Assembly (NCBI GenBank): GCA_019422105.1
Contig: JAHZDZ010000014.1
Location: 30,597 to 94,596 of the forward strand
Length of the DNA stretch: 64,000 bases
Reading direction: 5' to 3'
From: Bacillota bacterium
GTDB lineage: Bacteria; Bacillota; Clostridia; Lachnospirales; Anaerotignaceae
Under the pieces are notes generated by a model, which saw nothing but the letters and a program-made list of their open reading frames with translations, did no database searches and was not told where the DNA came from. The stretch's first letter is position 1, and every line of letters begins with the position of its first letter. Position numbers and translations under genes: made by a program. Positions 18,557-27,456 of this stretch are shown one piece after another.

Positions 18557-20149
18557 TTATAGAGCTATCAAATATAAAAATACATATTGAAAAACGAAGA
18601 ATACCGCAAGCACAACAGCAAACCCGTCTATTTTCCCAGGTATATTATGGGCTTCAGATGCGTTTTCCAGTGCCTTCTGCCTGTAAATTCTCCTTTGACC
18701 CATAAACGTATAGTTCTCCGGACACTTCTTAGTTTTTCTTCCAAAAACAGCTTGCAGGAGCATAGCAGAAAGTAAACACGACAACAGCCCCACTACATTA
18801 TACCAAAGCCAGTTAATCTGCGTTGTCCTTGCGGCAACAGCCGTCACCGCCACTCCAAAAACAAATCCCGCTGATACACAGTTATCATCACAGGCTTCTG
18901 TAAACATTCCCAGAAGAAACACAGCCAATATAGAGCCGCAAAGGTAGGAGATGTAGCTGCCAACCACTGCAAGTATGCCGGTTGTGGTGCCTACAAACGC
19001 CATAAGCGTCACCAGCACAATCAGTATGGCTATTCCAAAGGTAAAGAGCATTGAAACTTTGAGAGATGCCTCTCTTCCGTCCTTTCCTATGGTATTGGCG
19101 TAAATATCCTTCATAAAAACAGCGGACATGGAGTTTAAAAGAGAGTCTATGCTTGACATAGCCGCCGCAAAAACCGCCGATACAATAAGCCCCATAACGC
19201 CTGCCGGCACTTTGCTCACTATAAACTCTATCATAACAGAGTTGGTGTCAGTAAAAGCCCTGCCTCCATAGTATGTAAAAAGAACAAGCCCTACCACCAT
19301 AAAAATAAAGTAAACTGTGTTCATAAGTATGCCGCTTATGGTAATGGAACGCTTCACCTGATTGACGGATTTGGCTGTAAACATTCTCTGTACCTGGGAC
19401 TGGTCGGTTACAAAATACTGGAGCCACAGCACAAAGCCGCCAAAGAGAGATACCAGTACATTGTTTTCGGAATATAAATTGACGGGCTGTGACAGGGCAT
19501 TGAATTTCCCCGCATCCTTTGCTGTATCAAGCGCTGTAAAAAAATCCACATGAATGCTTTGAAGCGCAATCATGACAATGCAGAACATGCCGCCCCACAG
19601 TATGAGCATCTGCACCGCGTCCGTCCATATAACTGCCTTAATGCCTCCCAAAACCGTATAGATAACCGCAACTCCCACTATAACGGGTATAATCAGCCTG
19701 ATGTCAAGAGAAGTAATTTTGCTTATCATCAATGAAGGTATGTATATCATGGAGCTTACCTGCACAAGTGATGTTGTGAGAAAACCAATGGCACAGAGCG
19801 TCTGGCTTTTCTTTCCAAAGCGTTTTCCCAGATACTCATAACATGATGTTATCCTTAAATTATACAAAAACGGAATAAATACCGAGCAGGCCAAAACAAG
19901 AACAAGGGGTATGCTGATATTGAGCATAAAAGCGCTCAGTCCGTCGGCATAAGCCCATCCCGGCCCGCCTATAAGTCCATTGGCGCTTATGGTTGTGGCG
20001 GCAATGGACAGGGAAATAGGCAGCCACGGCATATTCCTTCCGGCTAAAAAATAATCGTCCTGCGTCTCATTTTTCTTGCTCAGCCTAAAACCCATGTACA
20101 ATAAACCAACCGCATATACGATAACGATGATTAAATCAACCGTTTTCAA
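18557..20149 (-). CDS. Sodium:solute symporter (SSS family)
   Basis: 530-residue inner-membrane carrier with about 13 hydrophobic helices. SSS features include DYFLAGRNMPWLPISLSIAATTISANGLIGGPGWAY near the N-terminus, TVLGGIKAVIWTDAVQM and the sodium-site region VFAAAMSSIDSLLNSMSAVFMKDIY. Relatives import proline, pantothenate or carboxylates with sodium. It is the last gene of the aconitase X/dipeptidase operon, 17 bases after the small aconitase X subunit, so it probably imports a substrate of that pathway. The exact ligand cannot be read from sequence. Confidence 0.88.
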   Translation of the reverse strand: MKTVDLIIVIVYAVGLLYMGFRLSKKNETQDDYFLAGRNMPWLPISLSIAATTISANGLIGGPGWAYADGLSAFMLNISIPLVLVLACSVFIPFLYNLRITSCYEYLGKRFGKKSQTLCAIGFLTTSLVQVSSMIYIPSLMISKITSLDIRLIIPVIVGVAVIYTVLGGIKAVIWTDAVQMLILWGGMFCIVMIALQSIHVDFFTALDTAKDAGKFNALSQPVNLYSENNVLVSLFGGFVLWLQYFVTDQSQVQRMFTAKSVNQVKRSITISGILMNTVYFIFMVVGLVLFTYYGGRAFTDTNSVMIEFIVSKVPAGVMGLIVSAVFAAAMSSIDSLLNSMSAVFMKDIYANTIGKDGREASLKVSMLFTFGIAILIVLVTLMAFVGTTTGILAVVGSYISYLCGSILAVFLLGMFTEACDDNCVSAGFVFGVAVTAVAARTTQINWLWYNVVGLLSCLLSAMLLQAVFGRKTKKCPENYTFMGQRRIYRQKALENASEAHNIPGKIDGFAVVLAVFFVFQYVFLYLIAL

Positions 20150-20166
20150 GCCTATTCCCCCTTTTC

Positions 20167-20601
20167 TCAGCTTTTATCCGCTTTTTCTATGATAACTACC
20201 CCATTGTCTCCGTCCACTGTAACCATGTCGCCGTTTTCAATACATTCAAAGGGATTTTTCTCAAGCCCTGTAACAGACGGTATTTTCATCGCTATCATTC
20301 CTGCCGCTATTTTGGTTGTCATCTCCGAAAATATGACGGCAGCCGGATTGGTATTCTCAAGCTTGCTTGCGTGAAACGCCTCCGACCAGCCGGAGGATCC
20401 CTTGGCCCCTCTGAATACCAGCACCTTTCCTGTAATCCTTTTGCCCTCCAGCTCATTTCCCGTTTCAATCACCTTGCCCGTGACAGGGTCAATGCCGCCC
20501 CAGCCTGAAAGAGCCTGTCTTGTGACAAGGGCTTCCGCCTTGGCCTGGCCCTTTGTCACGCCTCTGGCCTTCAAAACTAATTTTTCCAAATCACAATCCA
20601 C
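20167..20601 (-). CDS. Aconitase X, small (swivel) subunit
   Basis: 144-residue DUF126/aconitase X swivel domain. Family features are GRV-like ITGKVLVFRGAKGSSGWSEAF, the small-molecule loop ALSGWGGIDPVTGKVIE, and NGDMVTVDGDNGVVII at the C-terminus. In two-subunit aconitase X enzymes it closes over the iron-sulfur active site of the large subunit. It overlaps the large-subunit gene by 11 bases, consistent with coupled synthesis of a heterodimer. Known two-part enzymes dehydrate cis-3-hydroxy-L-proline (bacteria) or phosphomevalonate (archaea). Confidence 0.88.
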   Translation of the reverse strand: MDCDLEKLVLKARGVTKGQAKAEALVTRQALSGWGGIDPVTGKVIETGNELEGKRITGKVLVFRGAKGSSGWSEAFHASKLENTNPAAVIFSEMTTKIAAGMIAMKIPSVTGLEKNPFECIENGDMVTVDGDNGVVIIEKADKS

Positions 20602-21868
20602 CCTTCCATATGCCGCTGACCGCCGCCTCTATACAGTCCTTTGTGCTTCCGAACCATGTCTCCATATCTGAGAGAGCGGGCATGTAATGAGCCTGCTTTG
20701 CGGAATTTGTCGCCGCCACCTTAGCCTTGGGCGGGAACAGTCCCGATACCACAGGGCAGGAATCCGCCATGAGGTGCCCGCCGGCCTTCTCTATGATTTC
20801 CGTATATCCCTGCCTGTCGCACATAGCCTTTATGGCGCCCGGCGTAAATATCCACAATGATACGCGTGAATTTATTTTACGTCCGTCAAGCAGTCTCACA
20901 ATTTCCCATATTTCCTTCAGATTCGCATGAGGGCAGCCTATCATAATGTAATCCACATTGGGATCCTTTGCCCTGTTTAAATACTCGTAGATTTCCCGCT
21001 TTTCCTTTTCGCCAAACACAAAGGTTTCCTTTGGCTTTTTATGATTCAGAGCTTCCTCCACAGTGTTTGCCTCAGGAGTCTTTCCCGCTATGTGGAACAG
21101 CTCCACGCCCCCCGAGGACGCCGCAGCGGCACAGGCATGCTTGAGCATAGGCAGATCCGGCTTTGCTGTGATACCGGATATAACAGCAATCTGCTCCTGC
21201 GCCATCCTGCCCGTAAAATACCCCAGTATCCCCCAGTCCATATTCTCCTCTGTGCTGCACTCCACAATGACCTGCTGGGTAGCGTACCTGTTTTCTTTTA
21301 TATGTAATCCCCAATAGGGAACCCTTCCGATAAGGGCGGCCGCACCGCTGCTCTCGTTTCCCTCTGTATTGGTTCTGGCTCCGATAACGGAATTGCAGAA
21401 GCCGACGGCGCTTGATTCCATCCATGCGCAGTGCTCTCCGAAAACCGGCTGCATTCCCACCAAATACGGTGCGCAGGTATAGGCCCCGTGCATGAGCCTT
21501 TTCCTCTCAAATTCCTCACATTGAAGCGCCCACCTGTAAACATCCTCACCGGCATATTGGTTTTTCCATTGCTCTTTATCCACTGCCGACATGAGGGCGA
21601 AGGAAAACGCCTCCGCACATGGAATATCCAAACCCTTGTGGCAGTTGAGCATATATTCGGAGAAAACGCTGTCAAGGCTGAGACCCTTGTTATATAAATT
21701 TCTGGCCGAGACAGAGCTGGCAAGCCCCGCTACCGCAACACTTGTCACCTTCACAAGCCTCTCGGCGCCAAGGGCCTCCCCGTTTTCCACCATAAACTCC
21801 ATGGCCTTCTGCTTCGCCTCGCCCGCCTGTCCATCCAGTATACTCTTTTCTTCCTCTGTCAAAAACAT
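20591..21868 (-). CDS. Aconitase X, catalytic large subunit (DUF521)
   Basis: 425-residue DUF521/aconitase X catalytic subunit, an iron-sulfur hydro-lyase. Visible elements include NSVIGARTNTEG, the cysteine-bearing segments YIMIGCPHANLKEI and LMADSCPVVSGLFPP, and ATNSAKQAHYMPAL, which are typical conserved cluster and substrate-binding regions. It lies between the M19 homologues and the small subunit. Bacterial relatives include cis-3-hydroxy-L-proline dehydratase; the peptidase and transporter context fits an amino-acid derivative, but the substrate is an inference. Length is normal for the two-subunit form. Confidence 0.9.
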   Translation of the reverse strand: MFLTEEEKSILDGQAGEAKQKAMEFMVENGEALGAERLVKVTSVAVAGLASSVSARNLYNKGLSLDSVFSEYMLNCHKGLDIPCAEAFSFALMSAVDKEQWKNQYAGEDVYRWALQCEEFERKRLMHGAYTCAPYLVGMQPVFGEHCAWMESSAVGFCNSVIGARTNTEGNESSGAAALIGRVPYWGLHIKENRYATQQVIVECSTEENMDWGILGYFTGRMAQEQIAVISGITAKPDLPMLKHACAAAASSGGVELFHIAGKTPEANTVEEALNHKKPKETFVFGEKEKREIYEYLNRAKDPNVDYIMIGCPHANLKEIWEIVRLLDGRKINSRVSLWIFTPGAIKAMCDRQGYTEIIEKAGGHLMADSCPVVSGLFPPKAKVAATNSAKQAHYMPALSDMETWFGSTKDCIEAAVSGIWKGGL

Positions 21869-21886
21869 CCCGCTTCACCTACTGTC

Positions 21887-23035
21887 CTATTTGCTGAATA
21901 CCTGGCGGTATACACGCATCATATTGCCGCCCAGTATTTTTTTAATTTCCTCATCGGAGAAACCGTATCTGACAAGCGCATCGGGGAATAGATAATAGGT
22001 GTCATAGGAGTGCAGATCGTCAATAATCATATTTCCCGTAGGTACGCCCATCTCAAGCCCCTCCAGAGAACCGGGATAGGGGGACCATGCCCTGTGAATA
22101 TTCCTGACAAGAGGATACTCGTCATTATCCGTGCCAAGAGCGATATGCTCCACGCCCACAAGCTCCGCCACATGGGCAACATGCTTCATTAAATCGTCAA
22201 CGCCCACAAAGCTTCCGGATTCGTGATATTCAGATCCCTTGATAAAGGATTTCAGCGTTGTAAGACCAATCACGCCGCCGGTGCTGGCGATTGCCTTTAT
22301 TCTTTCGTCCGACAAATTGCGTCCGCAGTCAACGATAGATTTACAGCAGGTGTGAGAGTCAATAATGGGCTTATTGGTTATCTCTAAAATATCATAAAAA
22401 CCGGGGTCTGTCATATGCGCTGTATCTATGACAATGCCAAGGCGGTTCAATTCCTTAATCAGCTTTACGCCGTATGTAGTAAGCCCTGCGTGTGCCAGAA
22501 CATCTCCCGGACCATCCGCCGCTCTTGTTCTGGCAGGGGATACCACACCTACCTGGCGAAGTCCAAGGCGGTAAAAGGTTCTGACAAGGCTCATGTCATC
22601 TTCATCCGGAAGAGCCTCCAGCATTCTTCCGCCCTCGCTTGTAAATATCAGTCCAATTTTTTCATCCTTATAGCAGTCCTCCAAGTCCTGTGCCGTCTCA
22701 CAGATACGGAAGGTATTGCTTTTTTCAACCTCCTGACGGATCATATCAATCAAATTCAATGCGCCTATGGCTACATGGTCTGTCAAATTACAGGTGCAGG
22801 TGTCATTGCCTCCAACGGTAATAGCTAAAGCCGTGAGCCCTCCCATACGGATACGGGGCGCATAGTAGTCGTCCAAAGGGTTTTCCTCCCCCAGCGCCTT
22901 TCTGATTGGCAACTCCATCATGAGCTGATCCTGTATATTGATAAAAAAGGATTCGTCCGCCAGCCTTCTGGCCCTTTTGTCAATTTCCCATTTTGTTTTT
23001 ACCTTGCATCCGGTGCCTTCCTTTAAATAGAACAT
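21887..23035 (-). CDS. Membrane dipeptidase (M19) homologue A, altered metal site
   Basis: 382-residue protein of the renal-dipeptidase (M19) family, which normally hydrolyses dipeptides with a dinuclear zinc site. It retains the bridging Glu region (LIFTSEGGRM), DTAHMTD and DSHTCC histidines and LGTDND, but where the family has HND (in VDGHND) it reads INIQDQ, apparently replacing the first His and Asp ligands by Gln. No signal peptide is seen, so it should be cytoplasmic. 15 bases separate it from homologue B upstream and 18 from aconitase X downstream. The start follows AAGGAAGGGG. Confidence 0.85.
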   Translation of the reverse strand: MFYLKEGTGCKVKTKWEIDKRARRLADESFFINIQDQLMMELPIRKALGEENPLDDYYAPRIRMGGLTALAITVGGNDTCTCNLTDHVAIGALNLIDMIRQEVEKSNTFRICETAQDLEDCYKDEKIGLIFTSEGGRMLEALPDEDDMSLVRTFYRLGLRQVGVVSPARTRAADGPGDVLAHAGLTTYGVKLIKELNRLGIVIDTAHMTDPGFYDILEITNKPIIDSHTCCKSIVDCGRNLSDERIKAIASTGGVIGLTTLKSFIKGSEYHESGSFVGVDDLMKHVAHVAELVGVEHIALGTDNDEYPLVRNIHRAWSPYPGSLEGLEMGVPTGNMIIDDLHSYDTYYLFPDALVRYGFSDEEIKKILGGNMMRVYRQVFSK

Positions 23036-23050
23036 AACAAATCCCCTTCC

Positions 23051-24205
23051 TTATCTCAATATTTCATGATAAATTCTCATCATATTTCCGCCCAAAATCT
23101 TTTTGACGTCCTCCTGGCTGTAGCCGTGCTTTAAAAGGGCCACGGTCACCATAGAGAGCTTGTCCGCTGTGTCGGGGCCGGTTATAAAATCACTTTCCCT
23201 GTTTCCGTAATAAACACCCTCCACATAGCCCGGATATTTTTCACGCTGTGTCGGCCTTAAATAGTTCCATTCCTCGGCGCCGTCAGGTCCCAAATTGGTA
23301 AAGCCACGCCAGTTTTTCGGCCACTTAAAGGCAGAGTAGTCAGGCCCCAGAGCCACACTGTCAATTCCCGCCAGAGAAACTATATAATCTATCTGTCTTA
23401 ACAGGTCATCTAATGTCGGCGCATCTGCCGCGTTATTTACAAGGGCAGCCCAAAAACTCACCGCTATGACACATTCCCTTTTTCCCATCTCCTTAATTCT
23501 CTCATCGCTTAAGTTTCTCGGATGGTTTGATAACGTAAGGGCACAGCTGTGGGAATCAATAAATGGCTTTGTTGTATATTCTATAGCGTCCCAAAAACCG
23601 TACTCGGAAAGCTGGGCAAAATCAATTACCATGCCAAGACGCTCCATCTCCTTGATTGTCTCAACACCAAAACGGGTAATGCCGCCCTTTGTGCACGCCT
23701 GTCCCGCTCCGTCTGCAAGCTTGTTCCTGCCGTTTCCTGTAAGCTGCGCACTTCTAAGCCCAAGCCTGTATAAATTTCTAAGGCTTGAGAGAAGGAATAC
23801 ATTCTTTTTGTCCCCCTCAAAAACCCGTCCGCCGGCAACGGAAAGTATCAAAGCGATTTTTCCGCCGGCAACGGCGTCATCTATATCCTGCGCCGTTTTG
23901 CAGATGACAAAGGATTCGTCCCCGCTCTCCAAATCGCACAGAAGGATGTCGATAAATTTATTGGTATCCCAAAAATGGAAATCGGAAGCGCTGTCAATTG
24001 GCTGGGCGGTATGGTCTCCGCCGATTACCAGATTCACAACATTGATGCCGCCCTTTCTCAAAATGGGCGCGTACACCTTTTCAAAGCTGTGGGGCACTCC
24101 CATAAGCACACTGTGGACATAGTCGTTTAAAATTTCCTGATGGGCGTCAACAACAACTGTACTTTCATGCAATTCATGAGGATTCATGCTGATTTCTTCT
24201 TTCAT
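23051..24205 (-). CDS. Membrane dipeptidase (M19) homologue B, altered metal site
   Basis: 384-residue M19-family protein, diverged paralogue of homologue A. Here the N-terminal ligand is kept in modified form (VVVDAHQEI, HxE instead of HxD), while the bridging Glu is replaced (ILSVAGGRV instead of VEGG) and the third ligand His is Gln (DFAQLSEYG). DSHSC and LGPDY are retained. The start at 24205 makes an ATGA overlap with the MFS gene stop and has AAAGG at good spacing; an upstream ATG at 24214 abuts that ribosome site and is less likely. Either it uses an unusual metal site or it is not a classical hydrolase. Confidence 0.85.
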   Translation of the reverse strand: MKEEISMNPHELHESTVVVDAHQEILNDYVHSVLMGVPHSFEKVYAPILRKGGINVVNLVIGGDHTAQPIDSASDFHFWDTNKFIDILLCDLESGDESFVICKTAQDIDDAVAGGKIALILSVAGGRVFEGDKKNVFLLSSLRNLYRLGLRSAQLTGNGRNKLADGAGQACTKGGITRFGVETIKEMERLGMVIDFAQLSEYGFWDAIEYTTKPFIDSHSCALTLSNHPRNLSDERIKEMGKRECVIAVSFWAALVNNAADAPTLDDLLRQIDYIVSLAGIDSVALGPDYSAFKWPKNWRGFTNLGPDGAEEWNYLRPTQREKYPGYVEGVYYGNRESDFITGPDTADKLSMVTVALLKHGYSQEDVKKILGGNMMRIYHEILR

Positions 24206-25428
24206 ATAGAACATCCTTTCTCTATCAAATTATTTTCATCTGCTTTTTCTTTCCTGTCGTACTTTATCACTGCCGCCGCAAAACAGACGGTCATAACAGC
24301 AATTACTACTGCCGCAATACGGTAAACCGCCACAATGCCTATGGCGTCTGAGAGCACACCGCCGACGATGCCCGAAACGGAAATACCCACACCAGAATAC
24401 ATGGCAACCGCAAAGGTCTGCGCGGTGCTTGAAAGCTCCTTCGTCACTACTCTCGAAATAAACTTCACCGAAGCCGGCAGGAAAAATCCATAGGACAGTC
24501 CCTGTATGGCCGTCATCCAGATAAGCTGCGTCGGTGTTGTGGCAAAGGATGGAAGGGCAACCCTCAGCACAAAGAAAAACATGGATATGACAATAAGATG
24601 GGAATCCTTCACCTTTGTCAAAATAATGCCCGCAACCAGAAGAGCCGGAACCTCGCTCATACCAAGCACAGACCAGGCATAGCCAAGCTCTGTGGTGGTT
24701 CCCCCTACCTTATCCATCAAGACGGGAAGGAAGCCGGAGCAGGATTTGTAAGCTATGTAAAGCAATGTGGAAATAACGACAAAACTGATGTACTGTCCGT
24801 TTAAAAACAGCTTTTTGACATCCGTTATCTTCAGCGGTTCAGATTTTTTTGTGTTTCCCGTATCCTTCGGCCCAAAACAGGTCAATGTGGAAAGGACCAT
24901 CATGGCTACAAAAAGGATAAATATCCACTGGAAACCGTTTTTGTCCAGAAAGCCGCCCACAACCGCCGCTGTTATGGCATATCCCACAGAGCCGATGGCC
25001 CTTGTGACACCGTAGTTGGTGGTCGGATTTTTTTCCGCGTTCAGTACCGTCCAGCTGTCAATAATGGGATAGACAGCCTGAACAACAAAGGCGACAATTG
25101 TGGAGAGTATCAATATGGCATAATAATTGCTGCCTATGACAAAAAACAAACAGGATAAAATTGCGCCGCCTACAAAGCTTCCAATCATAATCTTTTTAAT
25201 TGTGCCAAGCTTATCGCACAGATAACCAAATACCGGCTGTCCGATAACGCTTGCCACAGAGTTTGCGGATATGATGATGCCAAGCTGTGTGTTGGTGCAT
25301 CCGAGACTTAATATGTACGGGCCGATGTAGGCAAACAAAATACAGAATCCGGCCCAGTAAAAGGTTTGCATTCCCGCAAAACAAACGTTTTCGAGAGTAA
25401 AATAGTCTTTCAGTTTTAAATTGCTCAT
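24202..25428 (-). CDS. Major facilitator superfamily transporter
   Basis: 408-residue carrier with about 12 transmembrane helices of the LacY/nucleoside-symporter-like MFS type (FAYIGPYILSLGCTNTQLGIIISANSVASVIGQPVFGYLCDKLG, with the loop 2-3 GYLCDKLGTIKK). The start at 25428 follows AGGAGGAGC; a longer frame to 25476 lacks a ribosome site. First gene of the aconitase X operon and overlapping the next by four bases, so it is likely the primary importer for the pathway. Substrate unknown. Confidence 0.88.
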   Translation of the reverse strand: MSNLKLKDYFTLENVCFAGMQTFYWAGFCILFAYIGPYILSLGCTNTQLGIIISANSVASVIGQPVFGYLCDKLGTIKKIMIGSFVGGAILSCLFFVIGSNYYAILILSTIVAFVVQAVYPIIDSWTVLNAEKNPTTNYGVTRAIGSVGYAITAAVVGGFLDKNGFQWIFILFVAMMVLSTLTCFGPKDTGNTKKSEPLKITDVKKLFLNGQYISFVVISTLLYIAYKSCSGFLPVLMDKVGGTTTELGYAWSVLGMSEVPALLVAGIILTKVKDSHLIVISMFFFVLRVALPSFATTPTQLIWMTAIQGLSYGFFLPASVKFISRVVTKELSSTAQTFAVAMYSGVGISVSGIVGGVLSDAIGIVAVYRIAAVVIAVMTVCFAAAVIKYDRKEKADENNLIEKGCSI

Positions 25429-25532
25429 GCTGCTCCTCCTAATCTGAAATTCGTGTAATAGTAAAACTTCAAACATAAAAGGATTTATAGCCGTTCTACT
25501 TTCAGCGCTGATTATAAATTGCTATAGCTCCT

Positions 25533-25559
25533 GCAAAGCGTACTCCTGTTGTGCTTTGC
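25533..25559. promoter_or_regulatory. Inverted repeat in the operon leader
   Basis: GCAAAGC and GCTTTGC are perfect 7-base arms separated by 13 bases, just downstream of the predicted transcription start. A regulator-binding site or a leader hairpin is possible; the LacI-type protein encoded next door is the obvious candidate. Confidence 0.35.
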
Positions 25560-25570
25560 TTTGTACCGTC

Positions 25571-25599
25571 ATTGTATCCGCTTGTCTGACTCTTGTCAA
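25571..25599 (-). promoter_or_regulatory. Promoter of the MFS/M19/aconitase X operon
   Basis: On the - strand TTGACA (25594-25599), 17-base spacer, TACAAT (25571-25576): near-consensus. The leader would be about 135 bases. Confidence 0.75.
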
Positions 25600-25763
25600 T
25601 CTGTTTTTGTACATTTTTACTATTTTTACAGTTATTTTTAAAATTTAATTATATATTTTGTATATCTTCTCGAAAATAATTTTCGTTTTTATTCCCGTAC
25701 AATCTCCTTTTGTTTTTTGAGAAATACGGTGCCCCCCTTTTGCGAAACTTTTTTTCGCAGGCA

Positions 25764-25819
25764 TTGCTTTCCGCACGGAATTTAAAGTATAATGACATTA
25801 CAAATTATCGGATTATCGG
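25764..25819 (+). promoter_or_regulatory. Promoter and tandem operator-like repeat of the LacI-type gene
   Basis: TTGCTT (25764-25769), 18-base spacer, TATAAT (25788-25793). Immediately after the predicted start site, ATTATCGG is repeated in tandem (25804-25811, 25812-25819), a plausible autoregulatory site. A perfect TGCGAAA/TTTCGCA inverted repeat (25741-25759) lies just upstream. Confidence 0.55.
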
Positions 25820-25848
25820 AATAAAACAAGAAACCGAGGTGTGGTGAT

Positions 25849-26853
25849 ATGAATATAAAAACGCTCGCTTCCCTGGCAAATGTCAGCATATCTACTGTAT
25901 CAAAGGCATTGAATGACAGCCCTGAAATTTCACAGCAAACCAAAAAAAGAATTAAGGCTCTGGCCGAGGAAAACGGATTTTTTCTGAGCCCCAGGGCCCG
26001 CAGTCAAAAAAAGCAGAAAACAAACTGCATCGCTATTATTTTTTCCAGAAAAACCTTTTTTAACTTCGACACTACCCTGCTGTGCGCCACCATTCAAGAA
26101 TTATTGATGAAGGAGGTGGAAAAGCACGGCTATTCCTACACCATAGGGGTAAGCCGTGACGTAAACGGTCAGAGTATGCTCAAGCATATCTATTACCAGA
26201 ATATTGTTGACGGCTTTATATTGGCCAGCGATGACATTACAAAAGAAGAAATGCAGTTTCTCCAGACAAATGAGGTGCCCTTTGTTTTCGCCGAGATTGC
26301 TCCCGATAACCTTCCCTCCGATGTTAATTACTTTTTGAACGACGACTTCGCGGACGGCTATCACGGAACATTGTATCTGATAAAAAAGGGTCTGAAACGG
26401 ATTACTACCATATCAAATCCGTCCAATTACAGCGACTATTTTCAGCGCACTGAGGGCTATAAAAAAGCGATGTCCGAAAACGGACTTGAGCCCGTTGTCA
26501 TAGAGCATTCCATGAATCAGCGGGAGGCTGAAACCATTCTGCACCATCATTACCACACCCTTCTTTCCTCGGAGGCTCTTTTTATTCAATGGGACGGCAT
26601 GGCAGGCGTTATGATGCAGTGCCTTTTTTCCTGCGGTCTCAAGGTGCCTGATACCATATCTGTTCTGGGATACAACGATTTTCCCGTCGCCTCCTATTTC
26701 AGGCCGGAATTAACAACCATACGGGACGCCCGTAAAAAGCAGTGCGAAAACGCGGTAAAGCATCTTGTTGATATGCTCCGCGGCACCACGCACTCCATCA
26801 TACAAAGCCGCCTTGAAGGGACTATTGTTGAGCGGGAGAGCGTCAGAAAATAA
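25849..26853 (+). CDS. LacI-family transcriptional regulator
   Basis: 334-residue regulator. The N-terminal helix-turn-helix and hinge are canonical (MNIKTLASLANVSISTVSKALND, QTKKRIKALAEENGF). The C-terminal periplasmic-binding-like effector domain (about 60-330) has VDGFILAS, FFL-type strands and SVLGYNDFPVASYFRPELTTIR. It is divergent from the MFS/M19/aconitase X operon with both promoters in the shared 420-base gap, so it almost certainly controls that operon. The effector is unknown. Start follows GAGGTGTGGTGAT. Confidence 0.92.
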   Translation: MNIKTLASLANVSISTVSKALNDSPEISQQTKKRIKALAEENGFFLSPRARSQKKQKTNCIAIIFSRKTFFNFDTTLLCATIQELLMKEVEKHGYSYTIGVSRDVNGQSMLKHIYYQNIVDGFILASDDITKEEMQFLQTNEVPFVFAEIAPDNLPSDVNYFLNDDFADGYHGTLYLIKKGLKRITTISNPSNYSDYFQRTEGYKKAMSENGLEPVVIEHSMNQREAETILHHHYHTLLSSEALFIQWDGMAGVMMQCLFSCGLKVPDTISVLGYNDFPVASYFRPELTTIRDARKKQCENAVKHLVDMLRGTTHSIIQSRLEGTIVERESVRK

Positions 26854-27456
26854 CGGCCTCTCACAAACGCCGCTTCGGAGCGTCAAGCTGCCCCTGACGC
26901 CCGTTATCAAAGACGTCGGCTGCTTGCCGCGCTTATCTGTACACCGCAGATTTTCAAGGCGGTCACGTAGCTTTCAAAATCTCACCGAAGAGCTGCGAGT
27001 ATTCCGCCGACAGATTCCAGAGAATATGTGTCCAGTTTTTATTTTCACTAAAATAAATAGCTGTTTGCTGAACTTCTGCACCTGCTCTTTGTTCTGCCGT
27101 TTTTCCCTTTTTTTCTCATACCGTTTCACAGCGCACCGGTGCCAAGTCGAATACCTTCACGCGGCATAATGATACATACCAATCAAAATAAAAAAGACAG
27201 CCTCCTTAAAATAGGAAACTGTCTTTTTTGCCTGTTTGATTCCAATAAAAAGCCTCCGCCCGATAAGCTCCTATCCCCCTGAGGGTAGGAAGCCATTCTC
27301 TCATAAGGCAAACTTCTTACGGCCTTTAATCCCGCCAAATATTTGCATCACTAAATTATAGAAATAACCGACAGTGCAGCCTAGAGCCAGCCGCTTTTTC
27401 GGCGTCCATTTGGTCATTCCCTGCCTCTCCTGTAAGCTTACCGGCATTCGCTTTTA
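26854..27456. other. Intergenic region between convergent genes
   Basis: No supported gene; the open frame at 26765-27169 overlaps the regulator gene and lacks a ribosome site. Contains the terminator at 27190-27229 and a small CCTATCCCC/GGGTAGG hairpin near 27270-27288. Confidence 0.55.
27190..27229. terminator. Terminator between convergent genes
   Basis: AAAAAAGACAG pairs exactly with CTGTCTTTTTT around an 18-base loop; A and T runs on either side would serve both strands. Confidence 0.75.

Noticed and set aside
26765..27169. 134-codon + strand frame
   Set aside because: Overlaps the end of the LacI-type gene in another frame and has no ribosome site.
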